From contig CAILUF010000043.1 of assembly GCA_903837365.1 (NCBI GenBank), forward strand, positions 1-18,251: a stretch of DNA of 18,251 nt. Reading direction: 5' to 3'. The notes beneath the pieces were generated by a model. It was given only the letters and a program-made list of their open reading frames with translations. It was not told where the DNA came from and ran no database searches. Every line of letters starts with the position of its first letter. Positions within the stretch are counted from its first letter, which is position 1. The translations under genes and the position numbers were made by a program. Shown one piece after another: positions 1-7,848 of the stretch. The stretch comes from an uncultured Alphaproteobacteria bacterium (lineage in GTDB: Bacteria > Pseudomonadota > Alphaproteobacteria > Rickettsiales > UBA1997).

Positions 1-35
1 AGAAAATAAAGGTTTTTACAAGATCAACGCAACCA

Positions 36-90
36 AGTTACTAAAAACAAAATTTATCAAAATTGTTGATAAATTCTGCATTTAGTAATT
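36..90 (+). other. Compound stem-loop upstream of atpH
   Basis: An outer stem (36-45 with 81-90, eight Watson-Crick pairs plus a G-U and an A-U) encloses a symmetric 5x5 internal loop and an inner perfect 10-bp stem (51-60 with 66-75, loop 61-65). The sequence after it, about 92-110, is T-rich. It could be the terminator of the gene lying before the window or a structured leader of the atp transcript. No function can be assigned from sequence alone. Confidence 0.5.
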
Positions 91-115
91 CCTGTTAATT
101 TTAATTTAATTTCAA

Positions 116-664
116 ATGCCTAGAGTTTCTGTTGTTGCTAAAAATTACGCCAAAGCGCTTTTTTTAGTAGGAAGAAAAAATAATTTACTTGATAAAATCC
201 TAGAGGAATTGACTTCTTTTAAACAAAATTTTAGCACAAGCTTTTCTCACGAATTGAAAAATCCGGTAATTTCAAAAGCTGATCTTGATAAAATTATTAA
301 GGAAGTTTCTAAAAAATTTAATCTTAGCGCATTAAGTGCCAATTTTTTTTCATCAATAGTGCGTAATCGCCGTTTGAATTTATTTCCCGAAATTTATGAA
401 GAATTTTGTCGACTTCATCGCCAATATCAAAATATTTTAGAAGTTGAATTAATTTTTTCTGCTGAGCCTCAAAAGCTTCAGGTTGATCAAGTTAAATTGG
501 TTATTGGAAAAAAATATCCCAACAAAACTATTGCAGTTCGTATCTCTATCAAGGAAAAAATTCTTGGAGGAATGCAAATTAAAATTGGCTCAGAAATGAT
601 TGATGCCAGTCTTAAAAACCAGCTCGATACTCTTAAAAAAGATTGTCTTGCGGTTATAAATTAA
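116..664 (+). CDS. atpH: F1F0 ATP synthase delta subunit
   Basis: The 182-residue protein has the usual length of the bacterial delta/OSCP subunit, which joins the F1 head to the peripheral stalk of the membrane ATP synthase. The N-terminal helical domain opens with a VVAKNYAKALF stretch typical of the family. The C-terminal part has the conserved LGGMQIKIGSEMIDAS-type segment (roughly residues 145-170) followed by a helix. The start is the ATG after an AT-rich leader without a Shine-Dalgarno sequence; no better upstream start is visible. It is followed after about 84 bp by atpA, the standard order in alphaproteobacteria, where the F0 genes usually lie elsewhere. No F0 gene is in this window. 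Identity rests on family features plus gene order. Confidence 0.93.
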   Translation: MPRVSVVAKNYAKALFLVGRKNNLLDKILEELTSFKQNFSTSFSHELKNPVISKADLDKIIKEVSKKFNLSALSANFFSSIVRNRRLNLFPEIYEEFCRLHRQYQNILEVELIFSAEPQKLQVDQVKLVIGKKYPNKTIAVRISIKEKILGGMQIKIGSEMIDASLKNQLDTLKKDCLAVIN

Positions 665-709
665 GAGTTTACTTGCCTTTTAATTTTTTACGTTAAATAG
701 TGAAACTCT
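664..709 (+). other. Inverted repeat between atpH and atpA
   Basis: A 7-bp inverted repeat (664-670 with 703-709) with a loop of about 32 nt begins at the atpH stop codon. It may be an intercistronic processing or stability element. The stem is short and the loop long, so chance is possible. Confidence 0.25.
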
Positions 710-748
710 AAAACTTTAAATAATTTTAAATAACAAAAGTTAAGAATT

Positions 749-2350
749 ATGGAACTCAAAATCGAAGAATATTCCAATATTTTAAAAAGAACAATTGAGA
801 ATTATCATACCTCTGCAGAATTTGAAGGGGTTGGTGAGGTTATCAAGGTTGGCGATGGTATTGCTAAAGTTTATGGTCTTGATCAAGTTCAAGCTGGAGA
901 GCTTGTTGAATTTGAATCAGGCGTAAAAGGCATGGCCTTAAATCTTGAAACCGATAGCGTTGGTATCGTGTTGTTTGGTGATGCGCAAAAAATCAAAGAA
1001 GGTTCGAATGTCAAAAGAACTGGTAAAATTGTTGAAATCCCAGTGGGTAAATCTTTGCTTGGTCGCGTAGTTGATGCGCTTGGAAATCCAATTGATGGTA
1101 AAGGTCCGTTGCACGATGTTGAATATCGTCGTGTTGAAATTAAAGCTCCAGGAATTATTGCCCGTCAATCAGTTTCTGAGCCTATGCAAACTGGCATTAA
1201 AGCTATCGATAGTTTAATTCCAATTGGTCGTGGACAAAGAGAATTAATCATTGGCGATCGTCAAACTGGTAAAACCGCAATTGTGATCGACACATTCATC
1301 AATCAAGCTAAAGCTCACAAAGAAAATGACGAAAAGAAAAAACTTTATTGCATTTATGTTGCCATTGGTCAGAAGCGCTCAACTGTTGCGCAAATTGTAA
1401 AAACTCTTGAGGATGCTGGGGCAATGCAATATTCAATTGTAGTTTCTGCGACAGCTTCCGAAGCTGCTGCTTTACAATTTTTTGCGCCATATACCGGATG
1501 CACCATTGGTGAATATTTCCGTGATAATGGCATGCATGCTTTGGTTGCATATGATGATCTTAGTAAACACGCGGTTGCATATCGCGAGATGTCTTTATTG
1601 CTTCGTCGCCCTCCGGGTCGTGAAGCTTATCCAGGGGATGTTTTTTACATTCACTCGCGTCTTCTTGAGCGTGCCGCTAAAATGTCTGAAGCCATGGGCG
1701 GAGGATCGCTTACCGCATTGCCAATTATTGAAACTCAAGCAGGCGATGTTTCGGCTTATATTCCTACGAATGTTATTTCGATTACTGACGGGCAAATTTT
1801 TTTAGAAACCGAATTATTTTACAAAGGAATAAAACCTGCTGTTAACGTTGGCCTTTCAGTTTCGCGTGTTGGTTCAGCAGCGCAAACTAAAGCAATGAAA
1901 CAAGTTGCGGGAAGTATTAAACTTGACTTAGCTCAGTTTCGCGAGCTTGAAGCATTTGCTCAATTTGGATCTGATTTAGATTTAGCAACTCAAAAACTTC
2001 TCGATAAAGGTCGTAAACTTACTGAATTGCTTAAGCAAGAGCAATATAAGCCAGTCGCATTAGAAGAGCAAGTTGCATCAATCTATGTTGGTGTTAAAGG
2101 TTATTTGGACAAGGTTGCAGTGAAAGAAGTTAATAGATTTGAACGTGAATTTTTACGCAAACTTTATTCTTCATATCCTGAAATTCTTCAATCAATTAAA
2201 CAAGAAAATAAAATCAGTGAAGAAATCGAAGCTAAACTTAAAAAAGTAATCGAGGATTTTGTTGCGTATTTTGTAAATCATGCTCCCGCAACCGATCTTG
2301 ATCATAGCGGTTTATCGGATCGTTTGGAGCATAAAAATATTAAAAATTAA
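749..2350 (+). CDS. atpA: F1F0 ATP synthase alpha subunit
   Basis: The 533-residue protein is the non-catalytic nucleotide-binding alpha subunit of the F1 hexamer. The N-terminal beta-barrel region is followed by the P-loop GDRQTGKT (residues 169-176), a [18 protein letters not shown] segment, and the [21 protein letters not shown] block that is highly specific to alpha subunits. It also has the ITDGQIFLE and [10 protein letters not shown] motifs before the C-terminal helical domain. It is some 20 residues longer than many homologues because of a C-terminal extension ending in HKNIKN. It lies between atpH and atpG with short spacers and is probably co-transcribed with them. The [13 protein letters not shown] start fits the family. 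No catalytic or binding motif appears damaged. Confidence 0.98.
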   Translation: MELKIEEYSNILKRTIENYHTSAEFEGVGEVIKVGDGIAKVYGLDQVQAGELVEFESGVKGMALNLETDSVGIVLFGDAQKIKEGSNVKRTGKIVEIPVGKSLLGRVVDALGNPIDGKGPLHDVEYRRVEIKAPGIIARQSVSEPMQTGIKAIDSLIPIGRGQRELIIGDRQTGKTAIVIDTFINQAKAHKENDEKKKLYCIYVAIGQKRSTVAQIVKTLEDAGAMQYSIVVSATASEAAALQFFAPYTGCTIGEYFRDNGMHALVAYDDLSKHAVAYREMSLLLRRPPGREAYPGDVFYIHSRLLERAAKMSEAMGGGSLTALPIIETQAGDVSAYIPTNVISITDGQIFLETELFYKGIKPAVNVGLSVSRVGSAAQTKAMKQVAGSIKLDLAQFRELEAFAQFGSDLDLATQKLLDKGRKLTELLKQEQYKPVALEEQVASIYVGVKGYLDKVAVKEVNRFEREFLRKLYSSYPEILQSIKQENKISEEIEAKLKKVIEDFVAYFVNHAPATDLDHSGLSDRLEHKNIKN

Positions 2351-2388
2351 AAACTAACAATTTCTGTTGGAGTTTAATAAAATTAATT

Positions 2389-3294
2389 ATGGCTAACTTA
2401 AAAATATTAAAAACTAGAATTAAGTCAGTGCGTTCAACGCAAAAGATGACTAAAGCCATGAAAATGGTTGCGGCATCTCGCTTGAAAAAAGCTAAATTAG
2501 CGGTTGAACATTCCCGTCCTTATGCGCAAAAAATTAAAGAAATGATTGTTGAATTGGCGAATAATGTTAGAAATCGCGATAATTTTAGTGAAAAATTTCC
2601 TTTGCTTACCGGAAGATCAACTCCGCAAACTTATTTGTTATTGGTAATTTCTTCAGATCGTGGATTGTGTGGTGGATTGAACAGCTCAACGGTTAAATAT
2701 ACTAAAAATCGCGTTAATCAATTGATTGCGTTAGGTCATCAAGTCAAGATTTTTTGTGTAGGTCGAAAAGCTTATGAGCAAATTAAAATTCCTTTTGGCG
2801 ATAAAATAATTGAGCGCAATTTCGGAATTTTTAAAAATGCTATTGACTATAAAGTTGCTGATGGAATTGCCAATAAACTTGTCGATTTATTTGCAGAATG
2901 TAAGTTTGATATTTGCGAAGTTATTTATAGCAAATTTAAATCTGCGATAGTTCAAGAGCAAGTTGCATCGCAAATTATTCCTGCAAAAATAAATGTTACC
3001 TCTGAATCTGAAATCTTGGAAAAAAATAATTTAGCGGAATCGCCAATTGTTTACGAACCTTCTCAAGATGAAGTTTTGCAAGATTTATTGCCCAAAAATA
3101 TTTCAATGCAAATTTATAATTTCTTGTTAGAAAATAACGCTTCTGAACATGGCGCAAGAATGGCTGCGATGGAATCAGCTACGAATAATGCTGGTAAGAT
3201 GATTAAAAATTTAACTTTAGTTTATAATCGAACTAGGCAAGCTAATATCACCAAGGAACTTATTGATATTATATCGGGCGCTAATACAGTCTAA
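2389..3294 (+). CDS. atpG: F1F0 ATP synthase gamma subunit
   Basis: This 301-residue protein is the gamma subunit, the central rotating shaft of F1. Its N-terminal helix (MANLKILKTRIKSVRSTQKM, then TKAMKMVAASRLKKA) and C-terminal helix (EHGARMAAMESATNNAGKMI, about residues 255-275) form the family's antiparallel coiled coil. The central DRGLCGGLN motif is present. Length is normal. It starts 38 bp after atpA. In the canonical operon atpD follows directly; here the next gene is truB after a 372-bp repeat-bearing spacer, and atpD is about 12.3 kb downstream. So atpG is the last gene of a truncated atp cluster. Confidence 0.97.
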   Translation: MANLKILKTRIKSVRSTQKMTKAMKMVAASRLKKAKLAVEHSRPYAQKIKEMIVELANNVRNRDNFSEKFPLLTGRSTPQTYLLLVISSDRGLCGGLNSSTVKYTKNRVNQLIALGHQVKIFCVGRKAYEQIKIPFGDKIIERNFGIFKNAIDYKVADGIANKLVDLFAECKFDICEVIYSKFKSAIVQEQVASQIIPAKINVTSESEILEKNNLAESPIVYEPSQDEVLQDLLPKNISMQIYNFLLENNASEHGARMAAMESATNNAGKMIKNLTLVYNRTRQANITKELIDIISGANTV

Positions 3295-3330
3295 AATACC
3301 ATCACCACTTTTAAACGATGCAATTGAATT

Positions 3331-3422
3331 TTAATTAAATTTGCTAACGCAAATTTAGCTTCAGATCGAATCGTCAATTTAATTAAATTTGCCAAGGCAA
3401 ATTTAGCTTAGAATCGAATCGC
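3331..3422. repeat. 48-bp tandem duplication, each copy with a hairpin
   Basis: Bases 3331-3374 and 3379-3422 align without gaps at an offset of 48 bp, with a few substitutions. Each copy holds an inverted repeat, TAAATTTGC with GCAAATTTA around a short loop. In copy 2 the loop-closing bases are changed so that an extra C-G pair forms (AATTTGCC with GGCAAATT). Both copies end in an ATCGAATCG-like segment that runs straight into the 29-bp repeats. Confidence 0.8.
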
Positions 3423-3476
3423 CTCGGGCGAAGTGAATTCGCCCATCTCGCCTCGGGCGAAGTGAATTCGCCCATC
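3419..3476. repeat. Perfect 29-bp tandem repeat, REP-like hairpins
   Basis: Two identical 29-bp units (3419-3447 and 3448-3476) lie head to tail. Each contains a 7-bp perfect stem GGGCGAA/TTCGCCC with a five-base GTGAA loop (3426-3444 and 3455-3473). The units are GC-rich against an AT-rich background. There is no spacer between them, so this is not a CRISPR array. The form resembles small palindromic intergenic elements such as REP or Rickettsia palindromic elements, but I cannot assign a known family. Confidence 0.85.
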
Positions 3477-3504
3477 TGCGATATTGTTTTTGTTTTTTTA
3501 TTTG

Positions 3505-3531
3505 GAGGTTGAGACGCTTTGTCGCAACCTC
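3505..3531 (+). other. Hairpin downstream of the tandem repeats
   Basis: The stem pairs GAGGTTG (3505-3511) with CAACCTC (3525-3531). After one mismatch, an inner GAC/GTC pairing surrounds a five-base loop. It is followed directly by a second, AT-rich 9-bp stem (3532-3540 with 3543-3551). Neither has a following U-tract, so a simple intrinsic terminator is not supported. Confidence 0.55.
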
Positions 3532-3666
3532 AATCAAAATAAATTTTGATTTCGAAGACGACCGCGACCAAGATTTCCGGGCTTCGCTTGCCTAATTTAA
3601 AATTGAAAATGTTATTAAAAAATATTTTTTAAATGATGCAAATTATAAATAATTTAAAATTAATTT

Positions 3667-4392
3667 ATGAATATTTCAAATCATGATTGTTGGCTAAATA
3701 TTGATAAGCCTATTGGCTATTCATCGGCAAAGGTTGTTAGCATTGTAAAAAAAATTACTGGTGCAAAAAAAGTTGGACATGGCGGAACCCTAGATCCTTT
3801 TGCCAGCGGAGTATTGCCAATAGCTTTAAATAAAGCCACTAAAACTAGTGAAAAATTGTTAACCGCTAGGAAAAAATATTTATTTACAATAACTTTTGGT
3901 GAATTTAGAGATAGCGATGATATTGAAGGTGCGGTTCAAGAAGTTAGCGATAAAAGAACGAGCTCTTCGGATCTGGCGCAAATTTTAGTAAATTTTTTTG
4001 GTAAAATTTCGCAAATCCCATCAAAATTTTCGGCAATTAAAATTAACGGTCAACGCGCTTATGATTTGGCTAGAAGCGGTCAAGAATTTACAATGCCAAA
4101 ACGTGAAATTGAAATTTATGAAATTGCTCTTGTAAATTTTAACGAATCTTCAGCGCAAATTATTGTCGAATGTTCGAAAGGAACTTATGTTCGTTCCTTA
4201 GCTCGATCAATATGCATTGAACTTAATGTGTGCGGATATGTAAGTAGTTTGCAAAGATTAAGAGTTGGAAAATTTTTACTTTCAAAAACAATTTCACTTG
4301 ACGAATTAAAAGCAAAGGTTAATAATGACTGCATCTTTTTAGATGGCTCGATGCTGTTGTTGCACGATGTCTTAAATGTTGAAACGCCTTGA
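3667..4392 (+). CDS. truB: tRNA pseudouridine(55) synthase TruB
   Basis: TruB converts U55 of the tRNA T-loop to pseudouridine in the cytosol. The 241-residue protein opens with the family signature LNIDKPIGYSSAKVV. It carries the catalytic motif GHGGTLDPFASGVLP, with catalytic Asp43, and the later QIPSKFSAIKINGQRAYDLAR and CSKGTYVRSLAR motifs. It is shorter than typical TruB (around 300 residues) and ends soon after the catalytic domain, so a C-terminal PUA-like domain appears absent. The order truB-rpsO-pnp is common in proteobacteria; the usual upstream neighbours rbfA and infB are missing here. The stop is TGA. Confidence 0.95.
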   Translation: MNISNHDCWLNIDKPIGYSSAKVVSIVKKITGAKKVGHGGTLDPFASGVLPIALNKATKTSEKLLTARKKYLFTITFGEFRDSDDIEGAVQEVSDKRTSSSDLAQILVNFFGKISQIPSKFSAIKINGQRAYDLARSGQEFTMPKREIEIYEIALVNFNESSAQIIVECSKGTYVRSLARSICIELNVCGYVSSLQRLRVGKFLLSKTISLDELKAKVNNDCIFLDGSMLLLHDVLNVETP

Positions 4393-4599
4393 GTTGGTTA
4401 GAGTTTTTAGCAAAAATTTAAATATAAATTTAGTAATTAGTCTGTTTATCATTCGAAATATAAAATTTAATTGAGCTTTTTTGTTTTAGCAAAGATTGGT
4501 CCAAGTGCGCTACTGAGAGGGTGTGGTAAGTTTTAGCTATTGTTAAAATTTATTAAGTTTACACAAATCTCGTTATGTTTTAATTTAAATTATATAAAA
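4393..4599 (+). promoter_or_regulatory. truB-rpsO spacer / possible rpsO leader
   Basis: This 207-bp spacer is mostly A/T, except for a stretch of about 40 bases (4491-4533) that is clearly G-rich, for example GAGAGGGTGTGG. The position just before rpsO suggests a possible leader element, since S15 often autoregulates through its own leader. I could not fold it convincingly or identify a promoter. A small AT hairpin lies at 4414-4431. Confidence 0.25.
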
Positions 4600-4869
4600 A
4601 TGTTGTTCTCAAAAAAAACAAAAAAAGAAATCATTGTTGAATTTGCAAAAAAGAAAAATGACACTGGTTCTGTCGAAGTTCAATGCGCAATTATCACTAA
4701 GCAAATTGATAATTTAGTTGAGCATCTTAAGCTCCACAAAAAAGATCACTCTTCGCGTCGCGGATTGTTAATTCTTGTAAGTAAAAGAAGAAGATTGCTT
4801 GATTATCTTAAAGCCGAATCTGTAGATGGTTATGAAAGCTTAATTAAAAAATTAGAAATTCGTAAATAG
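4600..4869 (+). CDS. rpsO: 30S ribosomal protein S15
   Basis: S15 binds the central domain of 16S rRNA early in small-subunit assembly. I chose the start at 4600 ([12 protein letters not shown]), which gives 89 residues, the usual S15 length. An in-frame ATG 60 bp upstream would add a hydrophobic N-terminus not seen in the family. Conserved segments include [15 protein letters not shown], then [28 protein letters not shown], which contains the rRNA-binding H-x3-DHSSRRGL core. No Shine-Dalgarno sequence precedes the start. pnp follows after 215 bp, the classic rpsO-pnp arrangement. Confidence 0.97.
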   Translation: MLFSKKTKKEIIVEFAKKKNDTGSVEVQCAIITKQIDNLVEHLKLHKKDHSSRRGLLILVSKRRRLLDYLKAESVDGYESLIKKLEIRK

Positions 4870-5003
4870 TTTTTATTTAAAAAATTCTGATGTTAAGCAA
4901 TGCCATTTTAACTTTAAAATAACCAATATATTAAAAATTTTTTTTAAAGAAATTAGATTTAATTAAAAAAATTTAAGTTAAAATGTCTTACTTTAATGTC
5001 AAA

Positions 5004-5064
5004 AGTGATAATTGCGTTAGGCTATTATCACTCCAAGTGCTAGGTTTTTAATCTAGCATTTTTA
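5004..5064 (+). promoter_or_regulatory. Double hairpin in the pnp leader
   Basis: The first hairpin is a perfect 9-bp stem, AGTGATAAT (5004-5012) with ATTATCACT (5024-5032), and an 11-nt loop. The second pairs TGCTAG (5038-5043) with CTAGCA (5053-5058), extendable with G-U and A-U pairs, and runs into TTTTTATT only about 20 nt before the pnp ATG. In enterobacteria the pnp leader forms a hairpin cut by RNase III and used by PNPase to autoregulate; a similar role is plausible here. The U-tract also fits an attenuator or a leaky rpsO terminator. Confidence 0.6.
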
Positions 5065-5084
5065 TTAATCCAAAAGATGAAATT

Positions 5085-7457
5085 ATGTTTAATGTTGTAA
5101 AAAAAGAAATGTTGCTCAATGGTAAAAATTTGACGATTGAAACAGGAAAAATCGCAAGACAAGCAGGTGGATCAGTTGTAATCACTCAAGGAAATAGTAC
5201 AGTTTTATGTGCCGTAACAGTTGCCAGTAAAGCAAATGAAGGAACTGATTTTTTCCCTTTAACCGTTAATTATTTAGAAAAATCTTACGCTGCTGGAAAA
5301 ATTCCCGGTGGTTTTTTCAAAAGAGAAACTAAGCCATCTGATATTGCTACTCTAGTTGCAAGATTGATTGATCGTCCAATTCGTCCAATGTTTCCGGCAA
5401 ATTTTTACAATGAAGTAAATGTTGTTTGTACAGTTTTATCATATGATCCAGCTTGCAATCCTGATATCCTAGCATTGATTGGTGCATCAGCTGCCTTGGC
5501 AATTTCAGAAGCGCCAATGACCGATGTTGTTGCCGGTGTTCGCGTTGGTATGATCAACGATGAATTTGTAATTAATCCAAGCAATGAAGAATTAAAAAAT
5601 AGTCGTCTTGATTTAATTGTCGCAGGTACCGAATCATCAGTTTTGATGGTTGAATCTGAAGCTAAAGAATTAAGCGAAAGCGAAATGCTTAACGCCGTAA
5701 ATTTTGGTCATAAAGCTCTTCAACCAGTTATTGCTTTGATTAAGGAATTGCAAGCTCAAATCGCTAAGAAAAAAATTGAAGTTGTAAAAGAAAATAATCA
5801 AGAACTTAAAAATAACATTGCAAATTTAATTAAAGATAAATTAATTAGCGCTTATAAAAAATTAGAAAAACAAGCGCGAGTTAACGATCTAGATAAAATT
5901 CAAGAAGAAATAAAAGCTAAATTTCTTAATGAATCAACCGGTGTTGATGCCAATAAATTAAAAGCAATTTTTAAAGAATTGTCGCAAGAAATTGTTAGAA
6001 ATGATATTTTAAAAAATAGCATTAGAATAGATGGCCGTAATTGCGAACAAATTCGCCAAATCGTTATTGAAACTGGTATTTTACCACAAGTTCATGGTTG
6101 CGCTTTATTTACAAGAGGCGAAACACAAGCTTTAGTTGTTGCAACTCTTGGAGCTGGTGGCAAAGATAAGCAATTAATCGAAAATCTTGATGCGGTTATG
6201 CATGAAGAATCTTTCATGCTTCATTACAATTTCCCGCCTTATTCTGTAGGTGAAGTCGGTCAATTAAAATCTCCAGGAAGAAGAGAAATCGGTCACGGTA
6301 AATTAGCTTGGCGTGCTTTAAATCCAGTATTCCCAACTCCTGAGCAATTTTCTTACACAACTCGTATCGTTTCTGAAATTACTGAATCTAACGGTTCATC
6401 TTCAATGGCTACAGTTTGCGGAGCTTCATTGGCTCTTATGGATGCTGGTGTTCCAATTAAAGCTCCAGTTGCAGGAATTGCCATGGGTTTAATTAAGGAA
6501 GGTGAAAAATTTGTTATTCTTTCTGATATCATGGGTGATGAAGATCATCTTGGCGATATGGATTTCAAAGTTGCTGGAACAAGTACAGGAATAACTGCAT
6601 TGCAAATGGATATTAAAATCAATGGCATAAGCAGTGAAATTATGGATAAAGCTTTACAGCAAGCTCATCAAGGTCGTATGCATATTTTAGGAAAAATGAA
6701 TGAAATCATGACAACCCCTAGAAGTGAGCTAAACGGCAATGTTCCAAGAATTGAAATTTTAAATATTCCACAAAAGAAAATTCGTGAAGTTATTGGTTCT
6801 CGTGGATCGGTAATCAAAGAAATTTGCGCGGTTTCAGGTTGTGCAATTGATATTGAGGATAGTGGAGTTGTAAAAATTTCTTCTAACAATTCTGAGTCAA
6901 TTAAAAAAGCCTTAGCGATGATTCAAGATATAACTTTTGAACCAGAAATTGGCGATATTTATGAAGGTCCAGTTGTTAAAGTAATTGACGCAGGAGCTTT
7001 CGTTAGTATTTCTAATAATCGCGATGGATTTATTCACATTTCTGAATTAGCAGATTATCGCGTTGATTTCGTCGAAGATGTTATCAATGAGGGCGATATT
7101 GTTAAAGTTAAAGTTATCGGCTTTGATAAACGTGGACGTCCAAAATTAAGTTTCCGCTGTGTTGATCAAGCAACTGGTGAAGATATTTCTGATCGCATTA
7201 CCAACAAACCGCAAATCGTTGATGAGCGTGAATTTGGAGGTCGTGAAGAGCGTTCAGATAGAGGCGATCGTGGCGAGCGTAGAGAAAGAAGTGATCGCGG
7301 TGGTGAACGCAGAGAAAGAAGCGATCGCGGTGATCGCGGTGATCGTAGAGATCGCGGTGAGCGTTCTGATCGTGGCGAACGTTCTGACAGAGGTGAGCGC
7401 AGAGAAAGAAGTGATCGCGATGATTCAACAAAAAAACGTCGTGGTTTTTTTAGCTAA
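5085..7457 (+). CDS. pnp: Polyribonucleotide nucleotidyltransferase (PNPase)
   Basis: PNPase degrades RNA from the 3' end using phosphate and is a core enzyme of mRNA turnover. The 790-residue protein shows the first RNase PH-like domain (FFPLTVNYLEKSYAAGKIPGG, then RLIDRPIRPMFP) and a helical linker. The second PH domain has FTRGETQALV and the catalytic Asp-rich block GDEDHLGDMDF (residues 484-494). A KH domain follows (about 553-615, with IGSRGSVIKEI), then an S1 domain (about 623-694). Core length is normal. The last 78 residues (713-790) are an extra tail of almost only Arg, Asp, Glu, Ser and Gly with repeated RSDRG. Upstream lies rpsO and the double-hairpin leader. Confidence 0.98.
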   Translation: MFNVVKKEMLLNGKNLTIETGKIARQAGGSVVITQGNSTVLCAVTVASKANEGTDFFPLTVNYLEKSYAAGKIPGGFFKRETKPSDIATLVARLIDRPIRPMFPANFYNEVNVVCTVLSYDPACNPDILALIGASAALAISEAPMTDVVAGVRVGMINDEFVINPSNEELKNSRLDLIVAGTESSVLMVESEAKELSESEMLNAVNFGHKALQPVIALIKELQAQIAKKKIEVVKENNQELKNNIANLIKDKLISAYKKLEKQARVNDLDKIQEEIKAKFLNESTGVDANKLKAIFKELSQEIVRNDILKNSIRIDGRNCEQIRQIVIETGILPQVHGCALFTRGETQALVVATLGAGGKDKQLIENLDAVMHEESFMLHYNFPPYSVGEVGQLKSPGRREIGHGKLAWRALNPVFPTPEQFSYTTRIVSEITESNGSSSMATVCGASLALMDAGVPIKAPVAGIAMGLIKEGEKFVILSDIMGDEDHLGDMDFKVAGTSTGITALQMDIKINGISSEIMDKALQQAHQGRMHILGKMNEIMTTPRSELNGNVPRIEILNIPQKKIREVIGSRGSVIKEICAVSGCAIDIEDSGVVKISSNNSESIKKALAMIQDITFEPEIGDIYEGPVVKVIDAGAFVSISNNRDGFIHISELADYRVDFVEDVINEGDIVKVKVIGFDKRGRPKLSFRCVDQATGEDISDRITNKPQIVDEREFGGREERSDRGDRGERRERSDRGGERRERSDRGDRGDRRDRGERSDRGERSDRGERRERSDRDDSTKKRRGFFS
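7248..7425 (+). repeat. Degenerate repeats encoding the PNPase tail
   Basis: This coding stretch is built from recurring short units such as GATCGCGGTGA and CGCAGAGAAAGAAG. It encodes residues of about 722-780, with five RSDRG copies and one RSDRD. It is GC-richer and uses more CGT/CGC arginine codons than the surrounding gene. Because of the repeats, open frames also appear in other phases and on the opposite strand; these look like artefacts. Confidence 0.8.
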
Positions 7458-7489
7458 ATCTTAAAACATCACTATTCCTATTTTTCTTG

Positions 7490-7518
7490 GGGGTTTATAA
7501 ATTAATTTTATAAACCCC
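7490..7518 (+). terminator. 12-bp hairpin after pnp
   Basis: A perfect 12-bp stem, GGGGTTTATAAA (7490-7501) with TTTATAAACCCC (7507-7518), has a five-base loop and lies about 30 bp after the pnp stop. It is among the strongest hairpins in the window. No U-tract follows on the + strand, so it may be an mRNA 3'-end stabiliser or a non-canonical terminator rather than a textbook one. Confidence 0.55.
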
Positions 7519-7605
7519 TAGAGTTTATGTAGGTATTCGTAAAGACTCAAATCTATTTAAACTTGAAAAAACTTTTGATATAATTAAAATTAATTCGCAA
7601 ATTTT

Positions 7606-7836
7606 ATGGCGATAGCTTTTGATAAATTGCAAAAAATTTTACAAAATTCCTTTCCAAATGCCAACATAGAGCTTGTTGATTTGGTTGGTGATTCTGATCA
7701 TTATAGCGTAACAATTATTGATAAAATTTTTGCTAATAAATCAAGAGTTGAGCAACATAAAATGGTTAATTTAGCTTTAAAAGAAATTTTGGGTGATGAG
7801 CTTCACGCCTTGCAAATTAAAACTCTAAGTCCTTAA
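7606..7836 (+). CDS. bolA: BolA/IbaG family protein
   Basis: This 76-residue protein matches the small BolA fold. It has an N-terminal helix (FDKLQKILQNSFPNANIEL), the conserved GDSDHYSVTIID strand segment, and a helical part with VEQHKMVNLALKEIL that contains the conserved histidine, then a final strand LHALQIKTLSP. BolA proteins form [2Fe-2S]-bridged heterodimers with monothiol glutaredoxins. The next gene, 12 bp downstream, is exactly such a glutaredoxin, so the two almost certainly act together in iron-sulfur cluster delivery. The short length suggests the IbaG-like subgroup. Symbol bolA is used in the broad family sense. Confidence 0.9.
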   Translation: MAIAFDKLQKILQNSFPNANIELVDLVGDSDHYSVTIIDKIFANKSRVEQHKMVNLALKEILGDELHALQIKTLSP

Positions 7837-7848
7837 AAATAATTTTTT

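Larger units (their letters stand above)
3295..3666 (+). other. Intergenic island with tandem repeats and hairpins
   Basis: This 372-bp spacer between atpG and truB contains no supportable ORF. It holds two tandem duplications (48-bp and 29-bp periods) and a run of six hairpins between about 3337 and 3551. A GC-richer stretch follows (3553-3593) with a possible further stem (3553-3557 with 3582-3586). The segment from about 3415 to 3595 is visibly richer in G/C than the flanking genes. No clear U-tract terminator for atpG and no convincing truB promoter was recognised. Confidence 0.7.

Noticed and set aside
1482..1805. Alternative + strand frame inside atpA
   Set aside because: It overlaps a fully conserved part of atpA and its translation resembles no family.
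3419..3476. Possible CRISPR repeat pair of 29 bp
   Set aside because: The two copies abut with no spacer, there are only two, and no cas gene is present.
4540..4599. Upstream in-frame ATG for rpsO
   Set aside because: It would add 20 hydrophobic residues foreign to S15; the start at 4600 gives the standard 89 residues.
7159..7464. Extra frames on both strands across the PNPase tail
   Set aside because: They arise from the repetitive coding sequence; their proteins are low-complexity shadows and no start signal supports them.
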